DNA of 55,845 nucleotides from a virus. The translations under genes and the position numbers were made by a program. Where the stretch lies: IMG/VR virus record IMGVR_UViG_3300034066_001434, positions 1 to 55,845 of that record. One strand, given 5' to 3'. Below the pieces are notes generated by a model, which saw only the letters and a list, made by a program, of their open reading frames with translations, was not told the DNA's origin and ran no database searches. This document shows positions 6,280-14,247 of this stretch, piece by piece (position 1 is the stretch's first letter; every line of letters starts with the position of its first letter).

Positions 6280-7031
6280 CTAGTTCCCGCAGAAAAAAGA
6301 TTGAACCATCATTTGCAGACATCTCTAACAAGAAAATGAGACGTAAAAAGCCAATTAATTCCGATCATATGAAGGAGATTGCTCCTTTAACTCCAGCCCA
6401 AGAAAAGGTATTTGAAGAATATTTGAATCAAAAAAATCTTTTCCTATATGGAGCTGCAGGAACTGGTAAAACTTTTGTCAGTTTATATCTTGCACTTAAA
6501 GATGTAATGAATGAAAAAACTCCATATGAAAAAGTTTACATGGTTCGTTCTCTAGTTTCTACAAGGGAGATTGGATTCCTTCCAGGGGATCATGAAGACA
6601 AATCAAGTCTTTATCAGATTCCATATAAGAATATGGTAAAGTACATGTTTGAAATGCCAGACGATGCATCATTTGAAATGCTGTATGGCAATCTAAAAAA
6701 TCAAGGAACGATTAGTTTCTGGAGTACTTCATTCATTCGTGGTACTACACTTGATAATGCTATCATCATTGTAGATGAAAGTCAAAACCTAAACTTTCAT
6801 GAGTTAGATTCTATTATCACTAGGGTTGGACAAGACACCAAGATTATTTTCTGTGGCGATGTCCAGCAGACTGATTTAGTTAAAACTAATGAGAAAAATG
6901 GAGTTCTAAATTTTATGAGTATTCTTGATACAATGGATGAATTTTCCATGGTAGAATTTGGAATCGAAGATATTGTTCGTTCTGGCCTAATTAGGAGTTA
7001 TCTAATCAGCAAACTTAATTTGGGATTTTGA
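6276..7031 (+). CDS. phoH: PhoH-like P-loop ATPase
   Basis: The protein is 251 residues. Walker A is GAAGTGKT (59-66) and Walker B with a following Gln is AIIIVDESQN (about 162-171). A third motif, FCGDVQQTD, matches the PhoH family. PhoH-type ATPases share the helicase/nuclease-associated P-loop fold. In cyanophages phoH is a common auxiliary gene once linked to phosphate stress, but its biochemical role is unsettled. It overlaps genes on both sides (ATGA and TTGA), so it belongs to one translationally coupled operon. Confidence 0.93.
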   Translation: MTSSRRKKIEPSFADISNKKMRRKKPINSDHMKEIAPLTPAQEKVFEEYLNQKNLFLYGAAGTGKTFVSLYLALKDVMNEKTPYEKVYMVRSLVSTREIGFLPGDHEDKSSLYQIPYKNMVKYMFEMPDDASFEMLYGNLKNQGTISFWSTSFIRGTTLDNAIIIVDESQNLNFHELDSIITRVGQDTKIIFCGDVQQTDLVKTNEKNGVLNFMSILDTMDEFSMVEFGIEDIVRSGLIRSYLISKLNLGF

Positions 7032-7696
7032 TAGTGTTTGTACATCTAAATAATGCTCCATTGATTGACCTAGAGGCAGTAACAACTGATAACGGAAGAT
7101 TTTATCTTACACCAGAAAAAAATAAATATCCTTCCGTTACAACTGTTATTGGTGCAAAATCAAAGAAATCAATTCTAGAATGGCGGAAGCGTGTAGGTGA
7201 AGCAGAAGCAAATCGTATTTCTTCTAGGGCAGCTTCTAGAGGTACTAATCTTCATTCCATGAATGAAGATTACCTAAATAATGTATTCGATGAAGAGAAG
7301 TATAAAACCAAAGTACTTCCTCTATTCATGTTCAAACACTTGAAGCCTTTCCTAGACAAAATTAATAACATCCATGTTCTAGAAGGTGCGTTATATAGTG
7401 ACAAATTAAAACTTGCTGGAAGAGTTGATTGCATTGCAGAATATGAAAATGAGCTGGCAATCATAGACTTTAAATCTTCCACTGAACCAAAGAAACGAGA
7501 ATGGATTGAGAATTACATTGCACAGGAATGTGCATATGCAATGATGTATTATGAACGTACTGGTATCAAAGTAAAGAAACTTGTTACTTTAATTGCCTGT
7601 GAAGATGGGGAAATTCAAGTCTTCCAGGAGTACGACATCATGAAATACATGAAAGTTCTCATGACTTATATTGACCATTGGAATAATGCCCACTAA
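7028..7696 (+). CDS. PD-(D/E)XK exonuclease (MGME1/RecB-like)
   Basis: This protein of about 220 residues has the catalytic series RGTNLHSM, AGRVDCIAEY (Asp), LAIIDFKSS (Asp-X-Lys) and QECAYAMMY (Gln), the order of RecB-family nucleases such as the mitochondrial exonuclease MGME1. It probably degrades single-stranded DNA in recombination or recycling. The start is non-ATG: TTG 7028 overlaps the phoH stop, and GTG 7034 is the alternative. Neither has a strong ribosome site, so coupling to phoH translation is likely. Confidence 0.82.
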   Translation: MIVFVHLNNAPLIDLEAVTTDNGRFYLTPEKNKYPSVTTVIGAKSKKSILEWRKRVGEAEANRISSRAASRGTNLHSMNEDYLNNVFDEEKYKTKVLPLFMFKHLKPFLDKINNIHVLEGALYSDKLKLAGRVDCIAEYENELAIIDFKSSTEPKKREWIENYIAQECAYAMMYYERTGIKVKKLVTLIACEDGEIQVFQEYDIMKYMKVLMTYIDHWNNAH

Positions 7697-7702
7697 TTTT
7701 AG

Positions 7703-8047
7703 ATGCATATGGATTCTAGTAAACAGCTAAAAAAGACTGGCAAAAGTCCAGTACGAAACGAAAGTTTTTACAAGAACTCTCCATATGCATGTGAATCTTT
7801 TGACCAAATTATTGAGGACAAATTTATGACTACTGCGAAATTTTCTATGGAAGTTGAGAAAATTGTGAAAACAAATCAAGGTGGAATTAATTACATTGAA
7901 GCAATATTAATTTATTGTGAAAAGTATGATATCGAATTGGAGAGTGTTTCCAAATTGATTTCAAAGCCACTAAAAGAAAAACTTAAAGTTGATGCACAAC
8001 GTATGAACTTTATGAAGAAAACTTCTAGAGCACGACTTCCTCTATGA
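7703..8047 (+). CDS. 33: Late transcription co-activator (T4 gp33-like)
   Basis: The protein is 114 residues. The C-terminal two thirds (FSMEVEKIVKTNQGGINYIEAILIYCEKYDIELESV, then a basic LKEKLKVDAQRM and RARLPL end) match the gp33 co-activator of T4-like phages. In T4, gp33 binds the RNA polymerase beta flap and links the sliding clamp to gp55-dependent late promoters. The position directly before gene 59 and gene 32 is conserved with T4. Its presence fits the NATAAATA late boxes found in this window. Confidence 0.85.
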   Translation: MHMDSSKQLKKTGKSPVRNESFYKNSPYACESFDQIIEDKFMTTAKFSMEVEKIVKTNQGGINYIEAILIYCEKYDIELESVSKLISKPLKEKLKVDAQRMNFMKKTSRARLPL

Positions 8048-8631
8048 ATGGATTTGAAGTTTACAAACTTTATCTCTCTATAAAATTACATTTTACTTCA
8101 GATAGTTACAACTATTTCACCTTTAACGGAAAAACAAGAACTACTCTTCAATCTTTTGAAAAACGAAGAGACAAATACTTTTTCAAAAAATTGGCAACAA
8201 AATTTAGTCATGAAGAACTAATACAATATTTTGTTGCTCATTTTGTACAGAATGAAGATACTTGGATTGGTGACATATCCAAGGTAACAAACTCGTCTGT
8301 ATATCTAGAATGGGTAAAGAAAATACAGAGCATGTCATTTGTATTTTCTAATGATGTAGATCAGCTATTAAAAGATATAGAATTTGAACAAATCTTTGAG
8401 GTCACTTCTACTCACCCACCTTTGTTGAAGAAATACTTATCCAAGTCTATATCATTAGAGACTCTGGTTATTTTCAATAAATTATTAAACTTTGTCAAAG
8501 ATTTTGATAAGACTATTGCAGATCCTATAGTCTGGCCAGAACTCAAAAGGAAGGTGTTGAAATACGAACCTTTCCTTTTGGTAGACAAACCTAAATATAA
8601 GCAGATACTTTTGTCAAAGGTAATGAACTAA
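8044..8631 (+). CDS. 59: DNA helicase loader (T4 gp59-like)
   Basis: The protein is 195 residues, mostly helical and basic, with an N-terminus MNGFEVYKLYLSIKLHFTS that matches gp59 relatives; T4 gp59 is 217 residues. Gp59 binds forked DNA and gp32 and loads the gp41 helicase. It overlaps gene 33 by four bases and the next gene by one, and lies one gene away from gene 32, as expected for interacting partners. The assignment rests on N-terminal similarity and gene order. Confidence 0.85.
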   Translation: MNGFEVYKLYLSIKLHFTSDSYNYFTFNGKTRTTLQSFEKRRDKYFFKKLATKFSHEELIQYFVAHFVQNEDTWIGDISKVTNSSVYLEWVKKIQSMSFVFSNDVDQLLKDIEFEQIFEVTSTHPPLLKKYLSKSISLETLVIFNKLLNFVKDFDKTIADPIVWPELKRKVLKYEPFLLVDKPKYKQILLSKVMN

Positions 8632-8966
8632 TGTCTTTCTTTGAACATGAATTAATTCGTGATGAATTAGAGGAGATGACTAATCTCTATCAAGAAATTT
8701 CTTTCTTGATGTATAGTCCACATGAAAAATCTGAAGATACTCGTAGAGAATGTTTAGATAAATTAGAAAGACTTGTAGAACTTCAAGAGCTTCTATATTT
8801 TAGAGCGAAGTATTCTAGTGATGCCGAAGCCAACGACTTTGTAGAAATGCTTCGTGCCTCAGCAGCTTTTCTCGGGGTGTCCATGGACATTGATGTGTCA
8901 CAAATCTTCATCCAGATGAAGGAGGACATTTCCAAAGCCAAGGAAGGGCTTGACAAATCTGTCTGA
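8631..8966 (+). CDS. DUF1825-like protein
   Basis: This 111-residue, mostly helical protein starts MSFFEHELIRDELEEM and has the layout of DUF1825, a small family shared by cyanobacteria and their phages (MxFFxSxxVxxEM start, central LVELQELLYFRAKYSSD segment). It may have been taken from a host. It is co-transcribed with gene 59. The promoter for gene 32 begins inside its last codons. The biochemical function of the family is unknown. Confidence 0.7.
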   Translation: MSFFEHELIRDELEEMTNLYQEISFLMYSPHEKSEDTRRECLDKLERLVELQELLYFRAKYSSDAEANDFVEMLRASAAFLGVSMDIDVSQIFIQMKEDISKAKEGLDKSV

Positions 8967-8978
8967 ACCTGCTACCAT
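8950..8978 (+). promoter_or_regulatory. Sigma70-type promoter for gene 32
   Basis: TTGACA (8950-8955), a 17-base spacer and TACCAT (8973-8978) form the site, with the -35 inside the upstream coding sequence. It gives a leader of about 55 bases before ATG 9041. A dedicated promoter suits the high amounts of gp32 needed. Confidence 0.72.
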
Positions 8979-9040
8979 AGTCTCATGGGTTCAGGTTCCC
9001 AGGCCAAATCCATTTAATCCAACCAATACGGAGAATACAC

Positions 9041-9937
9041 ATGTCATTTGCAACACTCAAGCGTAACTCAACATCTGCTTTTGATAAGCTAACCCAGGAA
9101 ATCGAAAAAATGACCACCACTGAAAGTGGTGCCGATGAACGTTTCTGGAAGCCAGAGATGGACAAATCAGGTAATGGTTATGCAGTAATTCGTTTCCTTC
9201 CCGCTCCTGAAGGGGAAGACGTTCCTTGGGCAAAAGTCTGGAGCCACGCTTTCCAAGGTCCTGGCGGATGGTATATCGAAAACTCTCTAACTACCCTCAA
9301 CAAGAAAGATCCAGTCGGTGAACTGAATCGTCAACTTTGGAACAGTGGTAGTGAGAAGGACAAAGAAATTGCTCGCAAACAAAAGCGTAAACTATCATAT
9401 TACAGCAACATCTACGTAATCACAGATCCTGCCCATCCAGAGAACGAAGGTAAAGTGTTCCTGTATAAGTTTGGCAAGAAGATCTTTGATAAGATCACTG
9501 AAGCTATGCAACCTGCATTTGCAGATGAGAAGGCAATCAACCCATTTGACTTCTGGACTGGTGCTGACTTCAAAATTAAGCTTCGTAAGGTTGATGGTTA
9601 TTGGAACTATGATAAGTCTGAGTTTTCTGGACCAGGCACTCTAGGTGGATTTGATGATGATCAACTAGAAAAAATCTATTCCAAGACTCATAGCCTAGCT
9701 CAGTTCTCTGCCGAAGATAACTTCAAGTCTTATGAAGAACTTCATAAGCGTCTGGATGCAGTTCTAAATTCTCGTCCCGCACCACGAATTGATCGTGAAA
9801 CGTATGAGGATGAGCAAGAAACTACAGTAGAATCTTTCGCTGCTAGTGCTGCTCCTTCCTTCTCTTCTCGTTCTAGCCGAAACGAAGACGAAGACGACAC
9901 TCTAAGCTACTTTGCTCGACTAGCTGAGGAAGACTGA
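9041..9937 (+). CDS. 32: Single-stranded DNA-binding protein (T4 gp32-like)
   Basis: The protein is 298 residues (T4: 301). The N-terminus holds LKRNSTSAF, equivalent to the T4 cooperativity (LAST) motif. The core includes YAVIRFLPAPEGEDVPW, an aromatic-rich OB-fold stretch (GGWYIENSLTT), KKRKLSYYSNIYVI-type strands and DFWTGADFKIKL. The C-terminus is acidic, the usual docking site for replication partners. The protein has no cysteine at all, so the T4 zinc site (His, three Cys) is absent. It has its own promoter and terminator. Confidence 0.95.
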   Translation: MSFATLKRNSTSAFDKLTQEIEKMTTTESGADERFWKPEMDKSGNGYAVIRFLPAPEGEDVPWAKVWSHAFQGPGGWYIENSLTTLNKKDPVGELNRQLWNSGSEKDKEIARKQKRKLSYYSNIYVITDPAHPENEGKVFLYKFGKKIFDKITEAMQPAFADEKAINPFDFWTGADFKIKLRKVDGYWNYDKSEFSGPGTLGGFDDDQLEKIYSKTHSLAQFSAEDNFKSYEELHKRLDAVLNSRPAPRIDRETYEDEQETTVESFAASAAPSFSSRSSRNEDEDDTLSYFARLAEED

Positions 9938-9946
9938 TAAGATTGA

Positions 9947-9974
9947 GGGGGGACTTAGATCCCCCCCTTTTTTT
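9947..9974 (+). terminator. Rho-independent terminator of gene 32
   Basis: GGGGGGA (9947-9953) pairs with TCCCCCC (9960-9966) around a 6-base loop, followed by C and seven T's. The stop codon of the convergent gene 53 (9973-9975) overlaps the T-run, so the two transcription units meet here without spacing. The hairpin lacks a T-run for the minus strand. Confidence 0.9.
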
Positions 9975-10656
9975 ATACTTCTTCTGAAAATCTTACTCCT
10001 GCAGAATCAATTTTATACTTGGTATCATATTTAAACAATGAAGCAATTTCATCTTGCATTGTAGTTAAATATTCTGGACGAATTATAAATATTTCTTTTT
10101 TATTTTGATTTTCTCTATATTCAAATTCTCTATTTGTAACCGGAGTCATTACTTGAGATCCTGATAACACTAACCCACTTGGAGTAGTTAATGTAAATAC
10201 ACTTACTAATTGATTTTGACTGTTGAGATATGATGGGTAATATCCAGCTGCTTGTTGTTGAGGTCTCCCTTCATTATACTCTATAATTTGCCCACCTTTT
10301 AGAATTAGTATGTTTCCTTCATACAATTCATTTGTTTCCCAAAATTTAACATCATTTTGCTTATCTCCATATTTATTTTCTATAGATTTATCCAATTCAT
10401 AATCAGCCAGTGGCCAGTCATTATATACATCAATAATGTTATTCAATAACAATATTGTCCAATACCAGTCAGTAGATCCATATTTTTTTTCTGAAATTTG
10501 TTCAGGAGTTTCTCCTGATTGAACCATGTATTTTGTTGATGCAATATACAATGCATTAATGTTATCACGAAATCTAACTCTACGAAATAGATTTTTTGAT
10601 AACTTCATTCCATTTTTATACGGATAATAAAAATTTGGTTGTGAATCAAAAAACAT
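9973..10656 (-). CDS. 53: Baseplate wedge protein gp53
   Basis: The protein is 227 residues on the minus strand. FYYPYKNGMKLSKNLFRRVRFRD is the recognisable N-terminus of gp53 in T4-like cyanophages, followed by a LysM-like segment (SGETPEQISEKKYGSTDWYWTILLLNN) and DWPLADYELD. In T4, gp53 locks wedges together around the hub. It lies two bases after gp48 and is transcribed with it from the minus-strand late promoter near 11670. The inverted orientation relative to the other virion genes is notable. Confidence 0.88.
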   Translation of the reverse strand: MFFDSQPNFYYPYKNGMKLSKNLFRRVRFRDNINALYIASTKYMVQSGETPEQISEKKYGSTDWYWTILLLNNIIDVYNDWPLADYELDKSIENKYGDKQNDVKFWETNELYEGNILILKGGQIIEYNEGRPQQQAAGYYPSYLNSQNQLVSVFTLTTPSGLVLSGSQVMTPVTNREFEYRENQNKKEIFIIRPEYLTTMQDEIASLFKYDTKYKIDSAGVRFSEEV

Positions 10657-10658
10657 TT

Positions 10659-11636
10659 TTAATATCCTCCAGCTTGGTTTAGAACATCTTTGGATGTGAT
10701 TATTTCTGTCTCTGCAAAATTCAAGTTTAAATCATATGCAATTGGTGCGGGACCACTCAATCCTGTTGAAGAAGTATTGATATGAGTTGCCCATACATTA
10801 TCTGGAGTATAGTTTACTGATACTGATTTCAGTACACACGGTTTAATTTTTGGAAGCGATTGAATTCTGGTACTTGTTCCAGCCTGAATCCAGTTTAATT
10901 GAAAAATATTTGGAACAGTTAACCATCTATCACTTAATTGTAAAGTAGGAGTATTATCAGTTTGTGGTTGATTTTCCGCCATAACTCCACTTCCACTATA
11001 ATTTGGTAGAGAATAATATCTTAATGATTTAATTATATTGTGAATTCTAGATTGTTCATCTTTATTCCTAGGAACTAATTTCCATGAGAAATTAAATTCT
11101 CTCATTCCAATTCCTTTAAATACTTGTTCAGTATATGGATTTAAAATTTTTCCCCCAATTCCTTGAGTAAGTAATTCTGCATTTGGGGCACCTGGAACGT
11201 TAGATAATTGTTTCATCAATAATTCCACTGCTCCCCCAGAAGCCATTTTACTTAAAATGGCTCCAGCTTCCCCCCCGCCTGCAGCTATATTTCCTGCTAA
11301 TGCAGGGGCTAATTTTCCAAGTATTCCTGCAGGTTCGGTGGACCAAGTTAATTGATCATCGTATTTAATATCATTTGGAATAGGCAACATAAGAGTTGCC
11401 AAAGATTTTCTTTGATTTTTGGTTGTTGTAGATCCTGAAATTGTATTGATTTGATTTAATGATTGTATATTTGATACTGAAGTAGATTCAATTCCTCCTT
11501 GCCCAGATCTAGAAATAGGAATATATTCAACCACATTAATTTTTAGCATATCAAACTTATCAATGTTATTTGGCCAAAATAAATTTTCGCCAAATGTATT
11601 ACTTTCATATTCGTAATCTTTACTTATAGTAGCCAT
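10659..11636 (-). CDS. 48: Baseplate tail-tube cap protein gp48
   Basis: The protein is 325 residues (T4: 364). The middle has a Gly/Ala-rich hydrophobic section, then the core GIGMREFNFSWKLVPRNKDE and LSDRWLTVPNIFQLNWIQ, ending with KPCVLKSVSVNYTPDNVW, as in cyanophage gp48. In T4, gp48 with gp54 forms the platform on which the tail tube polymerises. It is read leftward. Its ATG (11634-11636) lies inside the rightward late box for gene 4. Confidence 0.86.
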   Translation of the reverse strand: MATISKDYEYESNTFGENLFWPNNIDKFDMLKINVVEYIPISRSGQGGIESTSVSNIQSLNQINTISGSTTTKNQRKSLATLMLPIPNDIKYDDQLTWSTEPAGILGKLAPALAGNIAAGGGEAGAILSKMASGGAVELLMKQLSNVPGAPNAELLTQGIGGKILNPYTEQVFKGIGMREFNFSWKLVPRNKDEQSRIHNIIKSLRYYSLPNYSGSGVMAENQPQTDNTPTLQLSDRWLTVPNIFQLNWIQAGTSTRIQSLPKIKPCVLKSVSVNYTPDNVWATHINTSSTGLSGPAPIAYDLNLNFAETEIITSKDVLNQAGGY

Positions 11637-11641
11637 AAATA
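11634..11641 (+). promoter_or_regulatory. Late promoter box CATAAATA, rightward (gene 4)
   Basis: CATAAATA (11634-11641) matches the T4-type late motif NATAAATA. A start around 11648 would give a 25-base leader to ATG 11673. The first three bases are also the start codon of gp48 on the other strand. Confidence 0.72.
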
Positions 11642-11667
11642 GTTTATGATATGCCCTTTATAATAAG

Positions 11668-11675
11668 TATTTATG
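11668..11675 (-). promoter_or_regulatory. Late promoter box CATAAATA, leftward (genes 48-53)
   Basis: The reverse complement of 11668-11675 is CATAAATA. A start around 11661 gives a 25-base leader to the gp48 ATG at 11636. The box includes the gene 4 ATG (11673-11675). Together with the rightward box it makes a mirror-symmetric pair. Confidence 0.72.
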
Positions 11676-12110
11676 AATACTCTTAAAGGAAAATACGTTC
11701 CTAAGAATATTCACAAATATAAAGGAGACTATAAAAATATAATTTATAGATCTTCTTGGGAATTGAAGTTTATGAAATATTGTGACACCAGGCCAAATGT
11801 ATTGGAGTGGGGATCTGAAGAGATTGTTATCCCATATAGGTCTCCATTAGATAATAGAATTCATAGATATTTTGTAGATTTTTATGTTAAGATTCAAGAT
11901 TCTAATGGAAATATTAATAAGTATCTAATTGAAATAAAACCGAGTAAACAAACAGTTCCGCCAAAAAAACCTCAACGACAAACAAAAAGTTATATCTATG
12001 AAGTAACTGAGTATGTAAAAAATCAAGCCAAGTGGAAAGCTGCCAAAGAATTCTGTGATGATAGAATGTGGAAATTTAAAATCCTCACAGAGTCGGAGTT
12101 AAAAGTATGA
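11673..12110 (+). CDS. 4: Head completion protein gp4
   Basis: The protein is 145 residues (T4: 150). It contains IIYRSSWELKFMKYCD, WGSEEIVIPYRSPLDN, RYFVDFYVK and YLIEIKPSKQTVPP, the gp4 (T4 50/65 complementation group) pattern. This includes a PD-(D/E)XK-like D-F and E-I-K pair also seen in TnsA-type endonucleases. Gp4 finishes filled heads so tails can attach. It overlaps the next gene by four bases. No ribosome site is evident upstream; the leader is only about 25 bases. Confidence 0.9.
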   Translation: MNTLKGKYVPKNIHKYKGDYKNIIYRSSWELKFMKYCDTRPNVLEWGSEEIVIPYRSPLDNRIHRYFVDFYVKIQDSNGNINKYLIEIKPSKQTVPPKKPQRQTKSYIYEVTEYVKNQAKWKAAKEFCDDRMWKFKILTESELKV

Positions 12111-12667
12111 AAAGAGAAGTATCGGCTAGAACTAAAAACACACCACAGTTAAATATATTTGAGCAAGTAGATAAACTCTTAAAAAATGATAAGGGATTTT
12201 ATAGTAAAAGTTATAGTTGGTACAAAGATAATGTTGCTGCAGTGGCTAGAAAAAATGACATCTATAAAACTTTAGTCACTCTCGATGAAACTCTGATTCC
12301 TTCTGGCGGCAATTTATACTTATTTGAATACAATGCAACTTGGGCAAGAAAGCTTCCATACTATGATGAATTTCCTCTAGTTTATATGCTTCAGGGAGGA
12401 AGAAAATTTTTCGGTGCGAATTTACATTACTTAAACTATTCTACTAGATATAAAGTTTTAAACAGTATCATAGATGGACGACCAACAATTCCGAAACAGT
12501 GCTTTCATAATTATGTTTATGAAGGTCTTGATACACCGCTATTTAAAATAAATAGAGAAGATTGGATTAAATCTATTTTTTTGCCTTTGGAAAGTTTTGT
12601 AAGTCGGCAAAGGGGATCATATAAACAAATAAGTAAATCTTTTGTGTGGGGGGATTCTAAAAGATGA
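12107..12667 (+). CDS. Conserved T4-like virion protein, possible DNA end protector (gp2-like)
   Basis: The protein is 186 residues. The central motif LYLFEYNATWARKLPYYDEFPLVYML followed by FFGANLHYLNYSTRYKVLN is widespread in marine T4-like phages, where it is sometimes labelled DNA end protector gp2. It sits beside gp4, which in T4 acts together with gp2 at the packaged DNA end, so the context agrees. It is much shorter than T4 gp2 (274 aa), so the name is tentative. It overlaps both neighbours by four bases. Confidence 0.6.
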   Translation: MKREVSARTKNTPQLNIFEQVDKLLKNDKGFYSKSYSWYKDNVAAVARKNDIYKTLVTLDETLIPSGGNLYLFEYNATWARKLPYYDEFPLVYMLQGGRKFFGANLHYLNYSTRYKVLNSIIDGRPTIPKQCFHNYVYEGLDTPLFKINREDWIKSIFLPLESFVSRQRGSYKQISKSFVWGDSKR

Positions 12668-13503
12668 GTTCAAAATTAATAGCTAGTGATATTAAAAATT
12701 TTAATGATTTTAGAGCTTACATTTCAAAATATGGATTTTCTATTAACAATTTTTATGATGTTCAATTTTTGATTGGTAATACTGGATCCAGTTTTTTTAA
12801 TAGTGTATTTACAAGATCAATAAATTCAAATTCAAATAGTGATCAATATATCAGAGAATTGATGAGATTGTATGCAGATGAGTGTTCTATTCCAGGATAT
12901 GCGATTTCTACTGGAGACTTTAGAATAACTAATAGTCCAAATATGAAGTATGGGTATGGAATAGTAAATAATGAACTGACGATTTCTTTTATTTCCGATG
13001 CAGATTCGGAGATAAGACAAACTTTTGATGCATGGGGAAATTATATTTACGGTGGAATTTCTTCAAATACAAATGCTCCAATAAAAAATGCTCTCAATAT
13101 TAATTCCGTGAATGATTTAGGCAGAACTAGATATAAAGACGATTATGTTTTAGATATAGTTATCGTTAAACTAGAACGATATAGGAGTAGTAAACGAAAT
13201 TCTGGATCTCTTACAGATCCACTTACAGGAGAATTTAAAGGAGTTCCATTGAGTAGATTGTTCCCAGGAACAGATCCATCACAACTAACTGATACCAAAT
13301 CTTTATTTGGAGAAGCTAAACAAGTTTATTCGGTTAGGCTTCAAAATGCATTTCCCACAACAATTTCTGCAATTCCTTTAAATAGTGGTGCATCTCAGTT
13401 AGTAAAATTACAAGTTACTTTTGAATATGATATGGCAGTACCAGCTTCTCAAACTGGAGGTACTGTAGATTCTGGAGGAACTTGGGCAACCTTAGCAAAG
13501 TAG
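12664..13503 (+). CDS. 54: Baseplate tail-tube initiator (gp54-like)
   Basis: The protein is 279 residues (T4 gp54: 320). The sequence has the tail-tube-type beta fold pattern: FYDVQFLIGNTGS, CSIPGYAISTGDFRI, NELTISFISDADSEIRQTFDAW, and a C-terminal VYSVRLQNAFPTTISAIPLNS..LVKLQVTFEYD, as in gp19/gp54 relatives. Gp54 sits on gp48 and starts tube polymerisation. A second possibility is another tube-like protein, but the order after gp4 favours gp54. Confidence 0.72.
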   Translation: MSSKLIASDIKNFNDFRAYISKYGFSINNFYDVQFLIGNTGSSFFNSVFTRSINSNSNSDQYIRELMRLYADECSIPGYAISTGDFRITNSPNMKYGYGIVNNELTISFISDADSEIRQTFDAWGNYIYGGISSNTNAPIKNALNINSVNDLGRTRYKDDYVLDIVIVKLERYRSSKRNSGSLTDPLTGEFKGVPLSRLFPGTDPSQLTDTKSLFGEAKQVYSVRLQNAFPTTISAIPLNSGASQLVKLQVTFEYDMAVPASQTGGTVDSGGTWATLAK

Positions 13504-13536
13504 CCTAAATAATTTTAAATTATATCATAATTCACT

Positions 13537-14247
13537 ATGCCTTTACCTAAATTAGTTGCTCCAACATATGACTTGGAATTACCATCCACAGGTCAAAAAA
13601 TCAAATACAGACCATTTCTAGTAAAAGAAGAAAAAGTTCTTTTACTTGCTATGGAATCTGAAGATGAAAAACAGATGATTAATGCAGTTCAAACTATTTT
13701 GAAAAACTGCATTAGTACAAAATTGAAGATTGAAGATCTTTCAGTTTTTGATATCGAATATCTATTTCTTAATATTCGTGCAAAGTCTGTGGGCGAAGAA
13801 ATTGAATTAAATGTTACATGTCCAGATGATGGTGAGACTGTTGTTCCAATTACTTTAAATGTTGAAGACATTAAGGTTCAAAAATCAGATGAACATGAAC
13901 GAATCATTCCTTTGACTAGTGCTATTTCAATTGCTATGAAGTACCCAAGTATGGAAATGTTTGTTCAAAACAATTTTACGGGAAATATGAAGACTGAAAA
14001 TGTATTCGATCTAGCTTCATCTTGTATTGAACAAGTAATTGAAGGAGATGAAGTATATGAAGTGAAGAGTTTTAGTAAAAAAGAAGTTACTGAATTTTTA
14101 GATAGTCTTGACACAAATCAATTCCTGAAAATTCAAAAATTCTTTGAGACTATGCCAAAACTAAAACATACAATCAAAGTAACAAATCCAAATACTAAAA
14201 AAGATAATGAAATAGTTATTGAGGGTCTTGCATCTTTTTTCGCATAG
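13537..14247 (+). CDS. 26: Baseplate hub assembly protein (gp26-like, T4 baseplate family)
   Basis: The protein is 236 residues (T4 gp26: 208). It begins LPKLVAPTYDLELPSTGQKI, with KYRPFLVKEEKVLLLAMES and SVFDIEYLFLNIRAKSVGEEI, the signature of the T4 baseplate hub family (PF12322). The gene stops at TAG 14245-14247 just after a T-run; a -1 shift there extends the product by 62 codons (see next entries). It lies directly before the tape-measure genes, the place tail-assembly chaperones occupy in many tailed phages. A CTAAATAA sequence at 13504 might be a weak late box. Confidence 0.82.
   Translation: MPLPKLVAPTYDLELPSTGQKIKYRPFLVKEEKVLLLAMESEDEKQMINAVQTILKNCISTKLKIEDLSVFDIEYLFLNIRAKSVGEEIELNVTCPDDGETVVPITLNVEDIKVQKSDEHERIIPLTSAISIAMKYPSMEMFVQNNFTGNMKTENVFDLASSCIEQVIEGDEVYEVKSFSKKEVTEFLDSLDTNQFLKIQKFFETMPKLKHTIKVTNPNTKKDNEIVIEGLASFFA
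14235..14241 (+). other. Probable -1 ribosomal frameshift site in gene 26
   Basis: The heptamer T TTT TTC (14235-14241) fits the X XXY YYZ slippery pattern in the gp26 frame, two codons before its stop. After slipping back one base both tRNAs re-pair with TTT codons, and translation continues in the -1 frame through a conserved-looking domain to TAA 14427-14429. Confidence 0.7.
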
